NCBI GenBank assembly: GCA_964618455.1
Contig: CAZUAQ010000002.1
Location: 1-64,000, forward strand
Source: CAZUAQ01 sp964618455
Lineage (GTDB): Bacteria; Planctomycetota; Phycisphaerae; UBA1845; PWPN01
DNA: 64,000 nt
Direction: 5' to 3'
Made by a program: the position numbers and the translations under genes
Notes under the pieces: model-generated
Seen by the model: the letters and a program-made list of their open reading frames with translations, nothing else
Databases searched by the model: none
Told to the model about the DNA's origin: nothing
In this document: positions 25,584 to 32,720 of the stretch, piece by piece
How positions within the stretch are numbered: position 1 is the first letter of the stretch
How the letters are laid out: the number at the start of each line of letters is the position of its first letter

Positions 25584-26471
25584 CTATGGATAGATGAGTG
25601 AATCGCTGTTGCTGTACGGCGCCTCGGTCCCCGTGGGCGGTGTACCGTGGATGCGGTTGGTGATGGCAGTGTCATCCGCCGTCGCCCAGCGCGTGTAGAT
25701 GTTGTCGTTACTCACACCAACAATCGGCGTGGCACGGAACTCGACATGAGAATCCGCATAGAGGACGTTCTGCCCCTTTCCCCCGTGATTGGGCGAGTTG
25801 AAGGGACGCCATTTCTTCGACTTCGCGTCGACGGGGAGCTCCGGCGTTCCCGGGTGCTCGGCGCCGACTTCCAGCGCGGCACCGTACGGCCCCTTGTCCG
25901 CCGCCAGCGGCATCTCCGGACTCACATCCGGCGCGGGTCGACCGGCCAGGCCATACGGGATCTGATTGCCGTAGCTGATGTCGGCGTAGGACGAAAAATC
26001 ATGAACCTCTTCCGGCTGCCGCTCGCGGAAACGTTCGCCGGGCACAAAGGGGCAGTGGAAAACCTCTGACGACAGGTAGTCCAGCCGCATCAGCAGCCAC
26101 ATCGGGCGTGTCGTCGAGAGTCGATCATCCTCCACAGTTGAGGCGATCTCGCGTTGCCGACCGATCATGCCGGGAGCATACCGGACTTCGGAGATGCCGA
26201 TTTCGACGGCAGGCGCATGCGCGATCATGGGAAAGCGACCGTCGCGCTCTGCGGCGTAGATCTGGAGTGCGATCCCCACCTGTTTCAGGTTGGCAAGGCA
26301 AGTCGCGAGTCTGGCATCCTGAGGCCCCCCGCTCATTTGCGGAATGAGTATCCAGATGATCCCGACAGCCAAAAGAAAAAGAAGCAGCATCGAAATGACA
26401 TCCGTACGCGTGGCAGCCGCTCGGCGCCGGCGTCGGGGCCTTGCTTCAGGGTATAGTCGTGTCTTGACCAT
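25584..26471 (-). CDS. Pseudopilin-like protein, paralogue 2 of 4 (degenerate N-terminus)
   Basis: 295 aa. ATG 26469-26471 has GGGAAGGGGA upstream and matches the spacing seen at paralogue 3; an ATG at 26490-26492, overlapping the previous stop as ATGA, is the alternative. The N-terminus is highly basic (RPRRRRRAA), then TRTDVISMLLLFLLAVGIIWIL; the prepilin Glu is absent. The body shows LATCLANLKQVGIALQIYA, VRYAPGMIG, LSTTRPMWLL, SYGNQIPYGLAG, ADKGPYGAALEVGAEHPG, SPNHGGKGQNVLYADSHVEF and the end SDSLIYP. Its 3' end shares a 96-bp identical tract with paralogue 1. Confidence 0.8.
   Translation of the reverse strand: MVKTRLYPEARPRRRRRAAATRTDVISMLLLFLLAVGIIWILIPQMSGGPQDARLATCLANLKQVGIALQIYAAERDGRFPMIAHAPAVEIGISEVRYAPGMIGRQREIASTVEDDRLSTTRPMWLLMRLDYLSSEVFHCPFVPGERFRERQPEEVHDFSSYADISYGNQIPYGLAGRPAPDVSPEMPLAADKGPYGAALEVGAEHPGTPELPVDAKSKKWRPFNSPNHGGKGQNVLYADSHVEFRATPIVGVSNDNIYTRWATADDTAITNRIHGTPPTGTEAPYSNSDSLIYP
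25611..25706. repeat. 96-bp identical tract shared by two pseudopilin genes, copy 1
   Basis: Positions 25611-25706 are identical to 26516-26611, within the 3' ends of paralogues 2 and 1, encoding NRIHGTPPTGTEAPYS and flanking residues. The rest of these genes differs much more, which points to recent gene conversion. Confidence 0.85.
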
Positions 26472-26488
26472 CAGATCCCCTTCCCGAT

Positions 26489-27451
26489 TCATGGATAGAT
26501 CAACGAATCCGTCTGGCTGTACGGCGCCTCGGTCCCCGTGGGCGGTGTACCGTGGATGCGGTTGGTGATGGCAGTGTCATCCGCCGTCGCCCAGCGCGTG
26601 TAGATGTTGTCATCGTCGACGCCGACGATGGGAGTTTGCTGGAAATCGGCGTGGGAGTCGGCGTAGAGAACGTTCTGGCCTTCGCCACCATGGTTGGGCG
26701 AGTTCCATGGCGACCAGTTGGCGGGATCGGCATTGGCGGTGAGATCGGGGACGCCGGGGTTCGGCACGCCAATTTCGAGGGCCCGGCTGTACGGACCCCG
26801 GTCGGCGGCCAGGACCATACGCTGATGGCGATCGGCGCTCGGGTGGCCCGTCGTCCCGTACGGGACCTGGTAGCCGTAGCTGACCTGCGAATTCGCCGTG
26901 CGATCGTCCGTCCCGCAATCATCGAAGGTCGTGCCGAAGTCCCAGCACTTGAGCGGGTCGTCGATATCGGCCTTCATGTCGGCGGTGACCGGGCAGATGA
27001 ACGAGCCCGGGGCGCTGGCGCCATCGCGAACCAGCACCCAGAAGTTGCGCGTGGTGGAGACCTTGAGATCGGTGTCGTTCGATTCGCGTTCGTTGTTGGC
27101 GCCGATGGCATGGGGGGCGTACTCAACGCTGGTGCGCCCGGCCTCCGTGGCGGCGAGGTGAGGCGCGATGGGGAACACGTCCTTGTTCTCTGTGGAGTAG
27201 GTGTAGAGCCCCGTCCCGATGCCCTTGAGGTTGGCGGCGCAGACGATACGCGGGGAAAGCTCTCGACCACTGATTGCGCGCGGACGGAGCGTCCAGTACA
27301 ACCCCGACCCGACCAGCAGGAGGAGCAGGAGCATGGCGACGACCGCCGCCACATCGATCCGCGTGAGACCGCGACGGCGCGCTTGGGCATGGATCGCGTG
27401 GAGTGATCCCCCAACAGAGAATGTTCGAACGCATGAATGCCGGCGTGCCAT
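26489..27451 (-). CDS. Pseudopilin-like protein, paralogue 1 of 4 (degenerate N-terminus)
   Basis: 320 aa; ATG 27449-27451 follows GGGAGGTGACC, favouring it over an upstream start at 27478. RRRGLTRIDVAAVVAMLLLL lies at about residue 30, so the hydrophobic helix is preceded by a longer leader than usual and the Glu of prepilins is replaced (GLTRID). The core matches paralogue 3: CAANLKGIGTGLYTYSTENKD, TTRNFWVLVRDGASAPGSF, CWDFGTTFDDC, SYGYQVPYGTTGHPSA, ADRGPYSRALEIG, SPNHGGEGQNVLYADSHADF and the end SQTDSLIYP. It is the first gene of a five-gene minus-strand unit (to 23063). Confidence 0.8.
   Translation of the reverse strand: MARRHSCVRTFSVGGSLHAIHAQARRRGLTRIDVAAVVAMLLLLLLVGSGLYWTLRPRAISGRELSPRIVCAANLKGIGTGLYTYSTENKDVFPIAPHLAATEAGRTSVEYAPHAIGANNERESNDTDLKVSTTRNFWVLVRDGASAPGSFICPVTADMKADIDDPLKCWDFGTTFDDCGTDDRTANSQVSYGYQVPYGTTGHPSADRHQRMVLAADRGPYSRALEIGVPNPGVPDLTANADPANWSPWNSPNHGGEGQNVLYADSHADFQQTPIVGVDDDNIYTRWATADDTAITNRIHGTPPTGTEAPYSQTDSLIYP
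26516..26611. repeat. 96-bp identical tract shared by two pseudopilin genes, copy 2
   Basis: Second copy of the tract at 25611-25706, in the same orientation, inside the 3' end of paralogue 1. Confidence 0.85.
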
Positions 27452-27774
27452 GGTCACCTCCCGCAAGATGGATGACACCCCTCTCCCTTACTGAATCCTA
27501 CCCCCGCCACCGGCCGAAGTTAAGCGCGAATGTGAAGAAGATGGACGCAATACGGGTACCGGGGTTGGAGAGCCTTCGCCATGCGACGAAACAGGATGTC
27601 GAACGTGAGGAAGCCACGTCTTGCGTCCGGCCTACGGCGGGTAACGAGAGAGCGGTCCGCCCTTCCCCGGTGGTCGAGTTTCCGCGCGAAATCCGCTACA
27701 CTTCGCGGTTTCCCTCCGCCGGTCATCGGTAGTTCCCGGCGGAACGTATTCGACGGTGAGCGGTGGCAGGATTC
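27452..27774. other. Divergent intergenic region upstream of ino1
   Basis: 323 bp between the pseudopilin operon (minus) and inositol-phosphate synthase (plus). No gene is supported; no strong promoter consensus was recognised. Confidence 0.35.
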
Positions 27775-29001
27775 ATGGCGAAACGACAAGGTAAGGTGGG
27801 ACTCTGGCTGGTGGGCGCGTGCGGTGGCGTGGGCACGACGGCGGTGCTGGGCATCGAAGCCATCCGCAGGAAGCTGGCTCCGCCGACGGGATTGATCGGT
27901 CACCTCGCGCCGTTTGACACACTGAAGCTCGCCCCGTTGAACGACTGGGTCGTCGGCGGTCACGAGATCCGCAAGGCCGGTTTCGTCGACGCCGCCCGCG
28001 AATTGCATGAATCTTCCCAGCTCTTTTCCGAAGCGACGCTGAAAAAGTGTCTCCCGCAACTTCGGGCGTGGCAGCGGAACCTGCGCGACGGAACGCTGAC
28101 GCACTGCGGCCGGACCATCGAGAAGATGGCGGACCGCCCGGGAACGAAGCGCACGAAATCCGCCAAGGCCACCGTCGCCGCGCTGGCCAAGGATATCCGC
28201 GCGTTCGCCGAGCGAAATCGCCTGCGGCATGTTGTCGTCGCCAATGTCTCCTCGACCGAGCCGCCGTTCAAGATCACCCGCACGCAACGGGAATGGTCGT
28301 CGCTGTCGAAAGCCCTGGATCGCAAGAGCAGCCCGCTGCCGGCCAGTTCGCTCTATGCCCTGGCGGCCATCGACGCCGGCGCGAGCTACGTCAACTTTAC
28401 GCCGTCGGTCGGCATCGATATCCCCGGGCTGCTGGAACACGCGGACGACTGCGGCACCGCCTACATGGGCTGCGACGGCAAGACCGGCGAGACGATGATG
28501 AAGTCGGTGCTCGCCCCGATGTTCGCCGCGCGGAACTTCCCCGTGCTGAGCTGGGTGGGTCACAACATCTTCGGCAACCGCGACGGACTGGTGCTGGACG
28601 ATCCGAAGAACAAGGCCGCCAAGACGAAGTCCAAGGATCATCTCGTCGGCGAAATGCTGGGCTACAAGCCGCAGACCCTCGTCTCCATCGAGTACATCGA
28701 ATCCATGGGCGACTGGAAGACGGCGTGGGATCACATTCACTTCGAAGGCTTCCTCGGCACGAAGATGGCGCTGCAGTTCATCTGGCAGGGTTGTGATTCG
28801 ATCCTGGCGGCGCCGCTGCTGATCGAAATGGCACGCTTCGCGGAATTGGCTCACCGGCGCGGTGAAAGGGGAGCGATGACGCACTTGGCGTGCATGTTCA
28901 AAAGCCCCATGCAGGTGAAGGAGCAGGGTTTCGCGCGGCAGTACGAAGACCTGCTCGACTACGCGAAACAGGCCACGACGAAACGGAGCGCCTCCCGATG
29001 A
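27775..29001 (+). CDS. ino1: Inositol-3-phosphate synthase family (Ino1/MIPS)
   Basis: 408 aa. The NAD-binding Rossmann start WLVGACGGVGTTAVLGIEAI fits the MIPS family, and the C-terminal domain carries YVNFTPSVG, CDGKTGETMMKSVLAP, SWVGHNIFGNRDGLVL, the region SKDHLVGEML with catalytic Lys residues, IEYIESMGDWKTAWD and FEGFLGTKMALQFIWQGCDS. The enzyme isomerises glucose 6-phosphate to 1L-myo-inositol 1-phosphate using NAD+. ATG 27775 (GCAGGATTC upstream) is preferred over a GTG at 27763. The stop overlaps the start of the next gene by 4 bp (ATGA), so the product and an isomerase-like TIM barrel are made together; an inositol-derived lipid or osmolyte pathway is plausible. Confidence 0.92.
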   Translation: MAKRQGKVGLWLVGACGGVGTTAVLGIEAIRRKLAPPTGLIGHLAPFDTLKLAPLNDWVVGGHEIRKAGFVDAARELHESSQLFSEATLKKCLPQLRAWQRNLRDGTLTHCGRTIEKMADRPGTKRTKSAKATVAALAKDIRAFAERNRLRHVVVANVSSTEPPFKITRTQREWSSLSKALDRKSSPLPASSLYALAAIDAGASYVNFTPSVGIDIPGLLEHADDCGTAYMGCDGKTGETMMKSVLAPMFAARNFPVLSWVGHNIFGNRDGLVLDDPKNKAAKTKSKDHLVGEMLGYKPQTLVSIEYIESMGDWKTAWDHIHFEGFLGTKMALQFIWQGCDSILAAPLLIEMARFAELAHRRGERGAMTHLACMFKSPMQVKEQGFARQYEDLLDYAKQATTKRSASR

Positions 29002-29840
29002 AACTCGCTTACAGTGCCAACGCCTACATGCGCTACCCGATGGACGAAGCGATTCGGCGCATCGCGGATCTGAGATACCAGGGCATCGAGTTGATGTTCG
29101 ACGTGCCCCATGCCTGGCCGGAGGACACCACCCCCGCCGACCTCGACGCCATTCGGAAAGCGCTGGACGCCACCGGCCTGGAGATCGCCAACGCCAACGC
29201 TTTCATGATGAACAAGATCAACGACCCGCGCCAGCCGTACTGGCATCCGTCGTGGATCGAGCCGGACGAAGCGTATCGTCGCATTCGCATCGAGCACACC
29301 AAGCGCAGCCTGTCTCAGGCGGCAGACTTGGGTATTCCCCACATCTCCACAGAACCCGGCGGACCGATCGAGTCGGAAGCGCAGCGCGAGAACGCAACGC
29401 AGTTGTTCGTCGCCATGCTGGAGCCGGTCCTGGAGCACGCGGAGAAGGTCGGCGTGAAGCTGATGATCGAGCCGGAGCCGGGACTGTTGATCGAGAACCT
29501 CGCGCAATGGCAGGATCTTCGCCGCCGGGTCAGTTCGCCGTGGATGGGGCTGAACTTCGACATCGGGCACTTCTACTGTGTGAGCGAGCCGCTGCCCGAA
29601 GCGGTTCAGGCCCTCGCCGGGCAGATCGACCACGTCCATATCGAAGACATCGCTGCCAGTCGGGTGCATGCGCACCTCGTGCCCGGTACCGGCGCCATCG
29701 CGTTCGAGCCGGTAATCGCCGCATTGCGAGAGGTGGGTTACGACGGATGGATCACCGTCGAGCTCTACCCCTTCATCGACGACCCCGACTCCGCCGGGAA
29801 GCAGGCCCGCGAACATCTGCTGCCGATGCTCGCGGAATGA
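28998..29840 (+). CDS. Sugar phosphate isomerase/epimerase-like TIM barrel
   Basis: 280 aa, cytoplasmic (no signal). Xylose-isomerase-like barrel: MKLAYSANAYMRYP, YQGIELMFDVPHAWP, IANANAFMM, ISTEPGGPIE, GVKLMIEPEPGLLIEN (metal-ligand Glu), WMGLNFDIGHFYCV (ligand His/Asp), HVHIEDI and GWITVELYPF with a C-terminal ligand Glu. ATG 28998 overlaps the ino1 stop (ATGA), so it is translationally coupled. The coupling suggests it acts on an inositol or inositol-derived metabolite, or in the same lipid pathway; EboE-like proteins of UbiA-containing clusters look alike, but no UbiA gene is near. Substrate unproven. Confidence 0.88.
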   Translation: MKLAYSANAYMRYPMDEAIRRIADLRYQGIELMFDVPHAWPEDTTPADLDAIRKALDATGLEIANANAFMMNKINDPRQPYWHPSWIEPDEAYRRIRIEHTKRSLSQAADLGIPHISTEPGGPIESEAQRENATQLFVAMLEPVLEHAEKVGVKLMIEPEPGLLIENLAQWQDLRRRVSSPWMGLNFDIGHFYCVSEPLPEAVQALAGQIDHVHIEDIAASRVHAHLVPGTGAIAFEPVIAALREVGYDGWITVELYPFIDDPDSAGKQAREHLLPMLAE

Positions 29841-29911
29841 ACAGCGCACGGAGTCGGCACGCGTCAGCGATGTAAACGCCGAGAAACCCAAGAAGTGACG
29901 GGAGAAGGACC

Positions 29912-30640
29912 ATGCCCGAGAATCGAAAAGTCGTGTTGATCACCGGGGCCAGCAGCGGACTCGGCGAAGCCGCCGCCGTACGGCTGGCCAAAGACGGCGC
30001 CCGGATCGTCCTGGCCGCCCGCCGGGAAGATCGCCTGCACCAGGTGGCCGAGCGCGTCCGCCAGGCCGGCGGTGAAGCCCTCATCTGCCCGACCGATCTC
30101 GCCCAGCGCGCCGCCATCGATGCCATGGTCGACTCGGCTGTCGAGCATTTCGGTCACCTCGACGTGGTCTTCAACAACGGCGGACTCATGCGCGTCGGCC
30201 CGATCGAGGAACTGCCCGATGAGGACATCGCCCAGATGGTCAACGTGAATGTGCTGGCGGCATTCCGCGTGATCAAAGCCGTCGTGCCGATCATGAAGCG
30301 GCAGAACAGCGGCCTGATCCTCAATGTCTCGTCCGTCCTCGGCCGCAAGACCCGTGCCAACGCCTGGGTCTACGCCGGTACGAAGTGGGCGATCACCGCC
30401 ATGAACGAAGGCCTCCGCGAGGAACTCCACGGCACGAAGATCCGCGTCTGCGCCCTGCAGCCCGGCGTCATCGACACCGAACTCTTCGACCACTTCCCGG
30501 AACATCCCGCCAAGTGGCAGAACATCTCCGAAATGCTCAAGCCCGACGAGATGGCGGAGATGATCGCTTTCATCGTCAACCAGCCCTGGCACTTCAACAT
30601 CAACGAAGTCCTCATCCGACCGACGGAACAGAGCGTGTGA
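29912..30640 (+). CDS. Short-chain dehydrogenase/reductase
   Basis: 242 aa classical SDR. It has the cofactor motif TGASSGLG near the N-terminus, RRED after strand 2 (basic residues favour NADP), a D-L segment, NNGGLM in place of NNAG, then catalytic Ser in NVSSVLG and the YAGTK pair (Tyr-x3-Lys), with PGVIDTELFDH after the active site. The C-terminal helix-strand IAFIVNQPWHFNINEVLIRPT is typical of the YdfG/serine-dehydrogenase-like group. Start ATG 29912 follows GGGAGAAGG. It sits 71 bp after the isomerase gene on the same strand and may share its transcript. Substrate unknown. Confidence 0.93.
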   Translation: MPENRKVVLITGASSGLGEAAAVRLAKDGARIVLAARREDRLHQVAERVRQAGGEALICPTDLAQRAAIDAMVDSAVEHFGHLDVVFNNGGLMRVGPIEELPDEDIAQMVNVNVLAAFRVIKAVVPIMKRQNSGLILNVSSVLGRKTRANAWVYAGTKWAITAMNEGLREELHGTKIRVCALQPGVIDTELFDHFPEHPAKWQNISEMLKPDEMAEMIAFIVNQPWHFNINEVLIRPTEQSV

Positions 30641-30663
30641 GGCGAGTTCGATACTTCATTTCC

Positions 30664-30690
30664 CCATCTGCGCAATCTGCGTCATCTGCG
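30664..30690. repeat. Three 9-bp repeats (xxATCTGCG)
   Basis: CCATCTGCG-CAATCTGCG-TCATCTGCG between the SDR and acetyltransferase genes. Repeats of this kind are common between genes in Planctomycetota as far as I recall; the function is unknown. Confidence 0.55.
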
Positions 30691-30719
30691 AATGTATTCA
30701 TCTGCATTGAATGACTTTC

Positions 30720-31172
30720 TCAGCATTCTCCCCGTTTCGCGCCGAGTTCGATCGACATCGGCACCAGGTTCGCCCGCGCTTCCCAGCCGAGTGACTCCCA
30801 GAACTTTCGGCCGTGGTCATTGCCCTCGACGAGCAAGAGGTAGCTCTTGTGGATGCCATCCGCCCGCAGCGCCGCCAGGCAGGCGTCCATGAGTCGCCGG
30901 CCGATCCCGCGGCGGCGATGCGATGCGCTGACCGCCAGGTGCCAGACGAAGCCGCGTCGGCCGTCGTGCCCCGCGAGCACCACGCCCACCACGCGATCGC
31001 CCTCCAACGCCACCTGGCTCATCCCCGGGTTTCGCTCCAGGTACCGCGCGATGTTCGCCCGCTGGTCCGCGTCGCTCACCCCCACACCTTCGGCCGCCTC
31101 CCACAGCGCATACGCCTCTGCGTGATGTGCAAGCGTCATCGGTACGATGCGAATCTCAGTCAATGCGTTCAT
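30720..31172 (-). CDS. GNAT-family N-acetyltransferase
   Basis: 150 aa. GNAT fold: VPMTLAHHAEAYALWEA, then VALEGDRVVGVVLAGHDGRRGFVWHLAVSASHRRRGIGRRLMDACL, where HRRRGIGRRL is the acetyl-CoA-binding R-x2-G-x-G/A loop, and LLLVEGNDHGRKFWESLGW as the last motif. I prefer ATG 31170-31172 (GTGAGCCG upstream) because the longer reading frame to 31199 extends into a dispersed-repeat end (MAIEFLSEP). Substrate unknown; similar proteins acetylate amines or proteins. Confidence 0.87.
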   Translation of the reverse strand: MNALTEIRIVPMTLAHHAEAYALWEAAEGVGVSDADQRANIARYLERNPGMSQVALEGDRVVGVVLAGHDGRRGFVWHLAVSASHRRRGIGRRLMDACLAALRADGIHKSYLLLVEGNDHGRKFWESLGWEARANLVPMSIELGAKRGEC

Positions 31173-31191
31173 CGGCTCACTCAGGAATTCG

Positions 31192-31325
31192 ATGGCCACA
31201 AGAGGAAATGACGAAGTCCGAATGACGAATGTCGAAGAAGATGCAGCGGGTACACCGGTTCATCATTCGATGTTCGTATTTCGCCAGGCAATCTTGTTTG
31301 TGCCTTCTGTGCTTTTTGTGGCCAT
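31192..31325. repeat. Dispersed repeat with inverted ends (ATGGCCACAA)
   Basis: ATGGCCACAA at 31192-31201 and TTGTGGCCAT at 31316-31325 are inverted. The interior contains GACGAA/ATTCGTC-type tracts. A related sequence occurs at 32646-32709. It lies in a 360-bp gap with no gene. Confidence 0.5.
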
Positions 31326-31377
31326 TCCTCCTTCTTCCCTTCCCGTCGTCACCCGAACAAAGCGTAAAACAAGAAAA

Positions 31378-31419
31378 CCCGCATGTCGAATGCGGGACAA
31401 GCCACATTCGACATACGGG
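31378..31419 (-). terminator. Rho-independent terminator of the DUF4382 gene
   Basis: CCCGCATGTCGAATG (31378-31392) and CATTCGACATACGGG (31405-31419) form a 15-bp stem with one mismatch. On the minus strand it is followed by TTTTCTTGTTTT, so it ends transcription coming from the DUF4382 gene. Confidence 0.75.
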
Positions 31420-31531
31420 TACTTGCTGCTGACGATTCTTCTCTCATGGTGGCGGAGGGGTCAGCCAGGACGCGTCAAGGACGCGAGGCATTGCCACTGT
31501 CCGCCAACCGGCGCTCCTCCTTGAGCGGATC

Positions 31532-32401
31532 TCACTCCATCGGGAACAACGAGACGTCGGGCTGGGCAACTTCCTCGCCCGCCACGACCTCCACGTCCGA
31601 GACGACCACCTGCTCGAACCCGAGCATGGTGTACCAGATTTCATACACACCGGGAGGCAGGTCGGTCACCACGTACGTCCCATCCTCCAGCGTGAACGTC
31701 GATGCCACCTCATTCCCGTCCGCGTCGTAGACCGTCACGAGCACGTCCGCCAATGGCGAAGCTCCCATGAACAACACCGACCCATTCACCGAACCGGTCT
31801 CGAGCACGGGATCCGATGCGATCACCTCGATCCATCGCTCGGGAATGGTCGGGCGGAACTGTACCCATCGAAGCGGAAACGTCCACCTTCCCCAGCCGCG
31901 TGGATTGCGATTGAAGGCCCGGCTCAGATCGACATCCAGTAGCAGCGACGGCGCCGCTTCCTCGGCCACCGTAAAGTCCACCTTCAGCTTGATGCCCGAT
32001 TTTCGCTTGGTCGGCACGTAGAGCGGCACGCTGTCGCCCTCCGTGAGCGTCGCCTCACCGCGACGCTCCACGATCAGCCGGATCTGGTCATAATCGCCCG
32101 ACGGAATATCGGTCCCATCGAGCAGGTCCGTCTGACCGTCCTGCAGCCAGAGCAGATCGAACGCGACGCCGTCCTGATCCGAGAAGTCCGCGATGGTGAT
32201 CCGTTCACGATCGTCCGCGCTGCGCACTTCGATACGCTCGAGAACCACGACCGCCTCCGCGAGAGAATCCAGGAGCGCTTCGCGATCCGACCGGCGCTCC
32301 TGAGACGGTTGCGCCAGCGCGATCGCCCCACCGTAGCCACCGATCACTACAGCCGCCGCCAGCATGGGAAAGACACGATTGCCTGAGGTTGAACGGTTCA
32401 T
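31532..32401 (-). CDS. Secreted DUF4382 protein with carboxypeptidase-regulatory-like domain
   Basis: 289 aa; ATG 32399-32401 follows GCAGGAGTC. Signal peptide (FPMLAAAVVIGGYGGAIALAQ), then a DUF4382 region: VVVLERIEVRS, VAFDLLWLQDGQ, IPSGDYDQIRLIV, VPLYVPT, KSGIKLKVDFTVA and LLLDVDLSRAFNR. Residues 205-289 are a carboxypeptidase-D-regulatory-like beta-sandwich: GSVNGSVLFMG, PLADVLVTVYDADG, TLEDGTYVVTDLPPGVYE. Both folds are typical of exported adhesion or sugar-binding accessory proteins; the activity is unknown. A good terminator lies about 113 bp downstream. Confidence 0.85.
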   Translation of the reverse strand: MNRSTSGNRVFPMLAAAVVIGGYGGAIALAQPSQERRSDREALLDSLAEAVVVLERIEVRSADDRERITIADFSDQDGVAFDLLWLQDGQTDLLDGTDIPSGDYDQIRLIVERRGEATLTEGDSVPLYVPTKRKSGIKLKVDFTVAEEAAPSLLLDVDLSRAFNRNPRGWGRWTFPLRWVQFRPTIPERWIEVIASDPVLETGSVNGSVLFMGASPLADVLVTVYDADGNEVASTFTLEDGTYVVTDLPPGVYEIWYTMLGFEQVVVSDVEVVAGEEVAQPDVSLFPME

Positions 32402-32645
32402 AGACGTGACTCCTGCGAGAACAACGAGACGTGGTACCACACAACACCTGTCCTCTATTCCGGCAGAAATGCTATCGCGCTTGAGCCAGGTTCCTGGGAT
32501 TCAGGCAGGTTCGTCACAACGACGCCCGATCATGCAACGGTGGCCGGATTATCGGGATCATTCAGGCAGGTCACTCAAGTGACGAAACCCGAAGCCTGAC
32601 TGACGTACCCCATTGCCCTCCGCCGCGTCTTTGGCATTCAAGCTC

Positions 32646-32709
32646 TCGTCATTCGTCATTCGTCATTCGGATTTCGGACTTGGTCTTTGCGCCTTTTGTG
32701 GCCATTCCC
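32646..32709. repeat. Dispersed-repeat relative with TTGTGGCCAT end
   Basis: Tandem ATTCGTC units (from about 32648) lead into GACTTGGTCTTTGCGCCT and end with TTTTGTGGCCATTCCC at 32694-32709. It matches the right half of the element at 31192-31325. It lies between the DUF4382 and metG genes. Confidence 0.5.
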
Positions 32710-32720
32710 TTCTCCTTGCC

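Noticed and set aside
27775..29840. Ebo-type cluster (EboE plus UbiA)
   Set aside because: Isomerase looks alike, but no UbiA, TatD or EboD gene is in the neighbourhood, so the link is unsupported.
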